64,000 bases of DNA from Corbicula japonica. Taxonomy: Eukaryota > Mollusca > Bivalvia > Venerida > Cyrenidae. Below the pieces are notes generated by a model, which was given only the letters and a program-made list of their open reading frames with translations, was not told where the DNA came from and ran no database searches. Both the position numbers and the translations under genes were made by a program. Each line of letters begins with the position of its first letter. Positions within the stretch are counted from its first letter, which is position 1. Of the stretch, positions 63,701 through 64,000 are shown piece by piece. Location: assembly GCA_038501625.1 (NCBI GenBank), contig JAZAYU010000014.1, positions 434,001 to 498,000 of the forward strand, written 5' to 3'.

Positions 63701-63952
63701 ACTAAATGATAAACTTTATCTATTCCACCGATAAAACATCACTGTAAGCTTATATCTGACGTTGACGTAAATCTTCTCTTCATTACAAAGGTAAACAAAT
63801 TACCAAGTGGAAAGTCAAAGCCTGAATGCTGTGGCAAGGTAGCTTACGACCCTAGTGTTTCTATATGTTGTAAAGCCGGCATCGTGGTCCCCAAATCAAG
63901 TACCTCTGCCTCGAATTGCTGTGGAACTAGACAGACGTATGATCCGAAAAAG
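28733..63952 (+). CDS. Secreted multi-module galaxin-repeat / VWA-domain protein (19 exons, 3' end outside window)
   Basis: I assembled 19 exons by matching GT-AG sites and phase: 28733-28787, 28977-28991, 29417-29517, 30167-30264, 35318-35444, 35679-35760, 36399-36628, 37624-37777, 39038-39217, 40323-40346, 41648-41785, 45966-46115, 49256-49528, 50438-50594, 55192-55388, 58716-58928, 60067-60093, 62216-62364, 63791-63952. They sum to 2532 nt, or 844 codons with no stop. Residues 1-18 are a hydrophobic signal peptide. Cysteine-pair repeats of the form YDPxxxxCCxG (galaxin-like) fill about 24-160, 356-543 and 741-844. VWA1 is about 165-345 (MIDAS D173, S175, S177, T244, D277). VWA2 is about 547-731 (D556, S558, S560, T627, D660). 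Galaxin was first described in the coral skeletal matrix, and VWA domains bind protein ligands through a metal ion. A secreted matrix or shell-associated role is inference. The reading is open at 63952 and the gene continues beyond. Confidence 0.9.
28977..28991 (+). CDS. Exon 2: 15-nt microexon (phase 1-1)
   Basis: The flanks are TTTCAG and GTAAGC. The exon encodes residues 19-23 (ASGKL) and keeps phase 1 on both sides. By position it matches the 24-nt exon 10 and the 27-nt exon 17, since each lies immediately before a galaxin block. Confidence 0.75.
   Translation, partial: LQEN
29417..29517 (+). CDS. Exon 3: first galaxin-like repeats
   Basis: The acceptor is ATTTAAG|TC and the donor CAG|GTAAAG, running from phase 1 to phase 0. 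It encodes residues 24-57: a lone TCG, then ICCNG, then TTCCNQ. An in-frame TAA overlaps the acceptor site, so the frame cannot extend upstream. The acceptor has a poor pyrimidine tract, but phase and cysteine spacing both support it. Confidence 0.8.
29829..30058. repeat. Direct repeat A2 (intron 3)
   Basis: Second copy of 27596-27826. It covers only the 3' part of the repeat-borne open frame, and that frame is broken by indels here. Confidence 0.85.
30167..30264 (+). CDS. Exon 4: galaxin-like repeat
   Basis: TTTTAG|CTT to TTTCAG|GTATTT, phase 0 to 2. It encodes residues 58-89, starting LSYNPEIESCCNG and ending with a GQCCKD pair. The YNPE..CC spacing is the classic galaxin-type unit. Confidence 0.88.
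30933..31575. mobile_element. 643-bp TTAA-flanked inverted-repeat element (intron 4)
   Basis: The ends GGTATTGCGCC and GGCGCAACACC are inverted and flanked by TTAA (30929-30932, 31576-31579). Arms of ~90 bp include TTGCCATAGACA. Inner sequence resembles 59460-59750 of the related element. Non-coding. Confidence 0.75.
31600..32525. other. Intron 4 sequence without recognised feature
   Basis: AT-rich intron. No exon-like frame with cysteine pairs was found. Confidence 0.5.
32530..33645. repeat. 44-bp minisatellite, about 25 copies (intron 4)
   Basis: The unit contains AGTATAAAGAGACAGGAG, TTTTAAAGTATTAGACTGGA and TCTATT. Variants TTTAAACGTATAAG alternate with the main type. A 6-bp insertion (TACATG) occurs near 33363. 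Confidence 0.92.
33972..34016. repeat. (AAAT)n microsatellite
   Basis: About ten copies of a TAAA tetranucleotide in intron 4. Confidence 0.95.
34017..35317. other. End of intron 4, nothing recognised
   Basis: AT-rich up to the exon 5 acceptor. No supported gene. Confidence 0.5.
35318..35444 (+). CDS. Exon 5: CFxC plus CCCG galaxin-type exon
   Basis: ATTAAG|C to GGGCAG|GTAAAT, phase 2 to 0. It encodes residues 90-132. The motif order is FDKRCFTC, TCCDG, then a triple cysteine in RTCCCGQ. The same order appears in the first half of exon 13, which marks it as the last exon type before each VWA domain. Confidence 0.9.
35679..35760 (+). CDS. Exon 6: galaxin repeat joining VWA1
   Basis: TTGTCAG|GTT to TGCA|GTAAGT, phase 0 to 1. 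It encodes residues 133-159 (VVLNPDKEVCCEG...ESCC). It corresponds to the second half of exon 13, where no intron interrupts. Confidence 0.9.
36399..36628 (+). CDS. Exon 7: VWA1, first half
   Basis: TTTCAG|AC to CAAAAA|GTATGT, phase 1 to 0. It encodes residues 160-236, with the MIDAS loop in KVDIVIVLDSSESI and a sequon in RHNATVEF. The same RHN-V-TVEF stretch recurs in VWA2. Confidence 0.95.
36690..36790 (+). repeat. tRNA-derived SINE head with triplicated A-box segment (intron 7)
   Basis: GCTCAGTAGGTAGAGTGCTC resembles a tRNA D-arm/A box. AGTAGGTAGAGTG(C/T)TCGG occurs three times in tandem (18-bp unit, 36701-36754). Then GGTTCGATTCCC, a perfect B box, lies at 36785-36796. Confidence 0.65.
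36788..37305. repeat. 27-bp G-rich minisatellite, about 19 copies (intron 7)
   Basis: The unit is close to AGCCCGATAATATAGAGGGG followed by (G)TGGGGG. The first unit starts directly from the B box of the SINE head. Each unit has two G runs of 4-6 on the plus strand, which could form G-quadruplexes. It is read-through open for ~100 codons only because 27 is a multiple of 3. Confidence 0.92.
37624..37777 (+). CDS. Exon 8: VWA1, middle
   Basis: ATTTTAG|ATT to ATTG|GTAATA, phase 0 to 1. It encodes residues 237-287, with GSTNTG (MIDAS Thr 244) and IIVTDGD (MIDAS Asp 277). An (AAT)n(ATT)n tract begins about 13 nt after the donor. Confidence 0.92.
37788..37874. repeat. (AAT)n(ATT)n self-complementary tract next to a splice donor
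   Basis: AAT repeats turn into ATT repeats near 37818, so the RNA can fold on itself. It starts about 11-13 nt after the exon 8 donor. Confidence 0.92.
37875..39037. other. Intron 8 remainder, nothing recognised
   Basis: AT-rich. No repeat family identified and no coding signal. Confidence 0.45.
39038..39217 (+). CDS. Exon 9: VWA1, C-terminal half
   Basis: ATTTTAG|AA to ACTG|GTATAA, phase 1 to 1. It encodes residues 288-347, with the VWA strand IHIFAIGIAL and a closing helix ending IFASICT. The VWA domain is thus bounded by phase-1 introns on both sides. Confidence 0.92.
39218..41647. other. Introns 9 and 10 around microexon 10
   Basis: Apart from the 24-nt exon at 40323-40346 I see no coding sequence. 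ORFs near 39500-39730 overlap on opposite strands and lack domains. Confidence 0.45.
40323..40346 (+). CDS. Exon 10: 24-nt microexon linker (phase 1-1)
   Basis: The flanks are TTTTCAG and GTAAGT. It encodes residues 348-355 (GTPILTVY), a linker between VWA1 and the second galaxin block. Strong splice sites on both sides and conserved phase support it despite its size. Confidence 0.8.
41648..41785 (+). CDS. Exon 11: galaxin-like repeats, block 2
   Basis: CCATAAAG|AG to GATG|GTGAGT, phase 1 to 1. It encodes residues 356-401. The motifs are KKCGADEWYDP, ELCCNG, KCCG, AGYDQDTQFCCDG. It is closely related to exon 18 of block 3. Confidence 0.9.
42090..42195. repeat. Foldback-like repeat in intron 11
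   Basis: GAACTCGGGAATTTTGTTTT, TTGCTTTGCAACTCGAG and ACAAATATCCTCTA give an imperfect hairpin, related in layout to the 1-140 family. Confidence 0.5.
43160..43980 (-). pseudogene. Tc1-like transposase remnant (intron 11, antisense)
   Basis: The minus strand, downstream half, reads MVWRCFCIHGVGTIAKVDGN, NAEKYIQALEKHLWSVIARHFP and APVHRANAVQRY (43202-43537). These match the catalytic half of Tc1 transposases, with the Asp before APVH in place. An N-terminal helix-turn-helix-like frame (ARLNETRGVKMSARTVRRR) lies at 43761-43979. Frames between are broken, so it is inactive. Confidence 0.8.
44823..45910. mobile_element. Element with ~151-bp tandem units and short inverted ends (intron 11)
   Basis: It opens ATACGCCCGTTTGAAAAACG and closes with ACGGGCGTAT. 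Six units start at TTTCCGCTCTCTAAGTC (44889, 45039, 45190, 45341, 45498, 45649), and a degenerate seventh starts near 45806. I associate this family with bivalve genomes. It ends ~55 bp before exon 12. Confidence 0.8.
45966..46115 (+). CDS. Exon 12: galaxin-like repeats, block 2
   Basis: AGAAAG|GT to GAAG|GTAATC, phase 1 to 1. It encodes residues 402-451, with regular units TTCCGK, MDPNTELCCG, NQCCGN and FDPNTEICCEG. These are the clearest galaxin-type repeats in the window. The acceptor has a weak pyrimidine tract, because the end of a tandem-repeat element lies only ~55 bp upstream. Confidence 0.88.
46116..48615. other. Intron 12, first part
   Basis: No supported gene. A segment near 46395-46445 with ATAATGGCCCGAGGGCTTTA resembles the GC-rich hairpin family at 1772-1897. 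Confidence 0.4.
48616..48652. repeat. (ATGTA)n short tandem repeat
   Basis: Seven ATGTA-type pentanucleotides with one ATGCA variant. Confidence 0.9.
48708..48775 (+). repeat. tRNA-derived SINE piece
   Basis: CGGCTAAGCGCTGTCGCCGTA then GGTTCGTATCCC (B box). A similar piece lies at 49088-49150 and another at 36760-36796. Confidence 0.5.
48794..48959. repeat. Hairpin element, GATATATC-rich (intron 12)
   Basis: The arms AATAATAAATATCTTCTGGT...GATATATCG pair with CGATATATCACCGG...TTATTATT. The inner arms GATGCGTAAATATAT also pair. A foldback element. Confidence 0.8.
49021..49055. repeat. G-rich tract
   Basis: GTGTGGGGGGAGTGGGGGAG followed by more G runs. It could form a G-quadruplex on the plus strand. 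Confidence 0.85.
49256..49528 (+). CDS. Exon 13: long galaxin exon preceding VWA2
   Basis: TTTCAG|GA to TGCG|GTAACT, phase 1 to 1. It encodes residues 452-542. The order is TGCCTS, YDKRCFAC, QLCCDG, SCCCGK, TQICCNN, NNCC. It matches exons 5 plus 6 read as one piece without their intron. Confidence 0.93.
50438..50594 (+). CDS. Exon 14: VWA2, N-terminal part
   Basis: TATTCAG|AA to TTCCG|GTAATT, phase 1 to 2. It encodes residues 543-594, with the MIDAS loop VDLAFVIDSSESV. The exon ends about 30 residues earlier in the domain than the matching exon 7 of VWA1. Confidence 0.93.
51667..52800 (-). mobile_element. Retroelement-like insertion with (AAT)n tail and 213-codon open frame (intron 14)
   Basis: On the minus strand an open frame (52643 to 52002) is followed by ~300 bp and then ...AAATAAAGAG(ATT)n at 51667-51701, like the 3' end of a LINE or SINE. 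The protein has KKKLAAAKRDDVVIYETG and YTLNMYHTKSSCLINGKQSQ. I recall that latter pattern at the front of mollusc and cnidarian retroelement polyproteins, with low certainty. No reverse transcriptase is present, so it is incomplete. Confidence 0.5.
52002..52643 (-). CDS. 213-aa open frame, possibly retroelement N-terminal region
   Basis: It runs from an ATG at 52643 to a stop at 52002 without interruption, inside intron 14 and antisense to the host gene. A highly charged N-terminal half is followed by a mixed region with CGRQSVYTLNMYHTKSSCLI and an acidic Ser/Thr-rich tail. No catalytic motif was found. Codon use and length make it more convincing than other open frames here, but expression is unknown. 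Confidence 0.45.
   Translation of the reverse strand: MKQILEKMNSGDLVRSSILPDTSAWSDNNFNINDVVVEERQYDLNEEKSLKKKLAAAKRDDVVIYETGRGLRILLSSGMYELLKISVDTFYTSNELKYKCQKVPVHDKQGNLVETKYTLSCGRQSVYTLNMYHTKSSCLINGKQSQQFTEDDLPQILKAIDRKLLESNTTVGEVNSVIQQLLRHCSNTSASETTNDDAPSSRDETYIRYERME
52850..52910 (-). repeat. SINE/LINE 3' tail with CTGTT repeats
   Basis: On the minus strand, AAATAAAAGTTCTGTTCTGT ends in short CTGTT repeats. Typical of a retroposed 3' end. Confidence 0.5.
53090..53305. repeat. Dispersed repeat (CCCGGACCCCCC...GGATCCGCCCCTG)
   Basis: Contains CCAGAATGCGGGATTT, TTCCCGGACCCCCC and GGATCCGCCCCTG. I recognise the style of a common invertebrate interspersed repeat but cannot name it. Confidence 0.4.
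54020..54125 (-). pseudogene. Broken relative of the 27712-27984 open frame
   Basis: On the minus strand FRCITATSSVFK, a stop, GFCGHRE, a stop, then NADV aligns with FQCINAHTIVFN...GFCGDQE...YADV of the other copy. Confidence 0.5.
54153..54186. repeat. 34-bp palindrome (15-bp arms, 4-nt loop)
   Basis: TTAAGACTTTCGCGC, loop ATGC, then the exact complement. It lies next to the broken repeat-borne frame at 54020-54125. Confidence 0.9.
54838..54910 (-). repeat. Retroelement 3' end with (TTG)n tail
   Basis: The plus strand shows CAACAACAACAACAAC then AAACTTTATTAGCAAGATCG. Read on the minus strand this is an AATAAAGTTTG end with a TTG repeat tail. Confidence 0.55.
55192..55388 (+). CDS. Exon 15: VWA2, middle
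   Basis: ATTTTCAG|A to GATG|GTTAGT, phase 2 to 1. It encodes residues 595-660: HNVTVEF, KIPYVRGSTNTALAL and VALVITD. It carries MIDAS Thr 627 and Asp 660. Confidence 0.93.
55389..58715. other. Intron 15
   Basis: A partial copy of the 2409-2532 hairpin family occurs near 55690-55745 (GTGAGGATTTATTGTCGGTC). A short stretch at 57400-57500 (GGGGTACCGCCTTGAAACGG) looks repetitive. No exon is needed here because exons 15 and 16 join directly in phase. Confidence 0.45.
58716..58928 (+). CDS. Exon 16: VWA2, C-terminal part
   Basis: CACTAG|GA to CCTA|GTAAGT, phase 1 to 1. It encodes residues 661-731, with GIKMYAVVVGIS as the VWA strand and a closing SKLFDAIGSVCP. It begins right after the ITD motif, about ten residues before the equivalent intron in VWA1. 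Confidence 0.92.
59139..59838. mobile_element. 700-bp TTAA-flanked MITE (intron 16), intact relative of the split copy
   Basis: The ends GGGCTTACTACACTCC and GGAGTGTAGTAAGACC are inverted between TTAA (59135-59138, 59839-59842). The inner arms ATCAAAATCTCAATAACG and the complement extend the pairing. It gives the uninterrupted target for the 16-kb element. It belongs to the same group as 30933-31575. Confidence 0.8.
60067..60093 (+). CDS. Exon 17: 27-nt microexon linker (phase 1-1)
   Basis: The flanks are ATTTCAG and GTAATA. It encodes residues 732-740 (KQPTENKCK) between VWA2 and the third galaxin block. It matches exon 10 in size, phase and place. Confidence 0.78.
60867..60997 (+). pseudogene. 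Tc1/mariner transposase N-terminal remnant (intron 17)
   Basis: The open frame starts MPRRILLNGYERAVWFLLAG and continues NCQRHVSAQLNVSLS, matching the helix-turn-helix start of Tc1-like transposases (YER...L..G.SQR.VA..L.VS). It is cut off by the element at 60998-61449. Confidence 0.65.
60998..61449. mobile_element. 452-bp inverted-repeat element rich in AACGTT/GAACG motifs
   Basis: It begins GGGGCCGTCA and ends TGACGGCCCC. The interior is unusually CpG-rich for this window, with repeated AACGTT, GAACGT, AACGTC and CGTTC words. No clear target duplication. Non-coding. Confidence 0.65.
61842..61942. repeat. Hairpin element (AATTATCCAATGAA family)
   Basis: The arms AATTATCCAATGAAGTTCAA through CTTTGCAGTA are inverted. 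A single arm of the same family occurs at ~1915-1965. Confidence 0.8.
62216..62364 (+). CDS. Exon 18: galaxin-like repeats, block 3
   Basis: TTATAG|AA to GTG|GTAAGT, phase 1 to 0. It encodes residues 741-790: EPCGKKLYDPKTEVCCNG, GCCGTQG and EQMCCDG. It is a close relative of exon 11. Confidence 0.92.
62640..63365. repeat. Dispersed repeat (GGGAGCGATC...ACCCCGG) in intron 18
   Basis: Begins GGGAGCGATCCTACTCACCC then GGTGTCGGCGTCGGTATCGG. It ends near TATCCGGCCGCCCGTGGGCG. Long imperfect duplicated phrases include GCAAAATATGCA and TAAGTTATG. I associate the opening with common bivalve repeats, from memory. Confidence 0.5.
63791..63952 (+). CDS. Exon 19: galaxin-like repeats, last exon in window
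   Basis: ACAAAG|GTA to AAAAAG|GTAATC, phase 0 to 0. It encodes residues 791-844, with PECCGKVAYDP, SICCKAG and SNCCGTRQTYDPKK. The exon stops in the middle of a repeat and no stop codon has been reached, so coding continues downstream. Confidence 0.9.
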
Positions 63953-64000
63953 GTAATCGTATTTCTTGTAACCTTTACCTCATATATACGGAGTTAATCG

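Overview
The window is nuclear DNA from an animal. It is AT-rich, every intron I resolve is GT-AG, and dispersed DNA transposons, foldback elements and tRNA-derived repeats are dense. Several repeat families resemble ones I associate with bivalve molluscs: a block opening with ATACGCCCGT that carries ~151-bp tandem units, and a repeat beginning GGGAGCGATC...ACCCCGG. A bivalve or other lophotrochozoan is therefore my best guess, not a proof. No bacterial or viral gene was seen.

Region 1 (1 to ~26.8 kb) holds no host gene that I can support. It is a stack of mobile elements inside one another. Two related piggyBac copies lie at ~2.87-9.57 kb and 18.10-25.29 kb; the second still encodes most of a damaged transposase on the minus strand. 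Copy 1 carries a 2.4-kb inverted-repeat element (5018-7398, 6-bp target duplication). Copy 2 carries a 1974-bp element with 5-bp target duplications and CACA(C/G)TG ends (18316-20289), and the empty site for each is visible in the other copy. Copy 2, together with a head-to-tail pair of ~2.7-2.9 kb TTAA-flanked units (12399-18067), sits inside a 16-kb TTAA-flanked element with ~500-bp inverted ends (10103-26104). That element in turn split an older inverted-repeat element whose intact relative lies at 59139-59838.

Region 2 (~26.8 to 28.7 kb) is repeat-rich upstream sequence. It includes a 90-codon open frame on the minus strand without an ATG, belonging to a multi-copy repeat.

Region 3 (28733 to beyond 63952, plus strand) is one large gene that I assembled by hand from 19 exons. 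All splice phases join, giving 844 codons without a stop. It encodes a secreted protein: a signal peptide, then repeating modules of double-cysteine galaxin-like repeats and von Willebrand factor A (VWA) domains. The order is galaxin block, VWA1, galaxin block, VWA2, then a third galaxin block that runs off the window. Both VWA domains keep a full metal-binding (MIDAS) set. Each module opens with a tiny phase-1/phase-1 exon of 15, 24 or 27 nt. The likely role is an extracellular or biomineral matrix protein; this is inferred from domain families only.

The introns hold minisatellites (44-bp and 27-bp units), an (AAT)n(ATT)n tract at a splice donor, Tc1-like transposase remnants, a retroelement-like reading frame and several small inverted-repeat elements.
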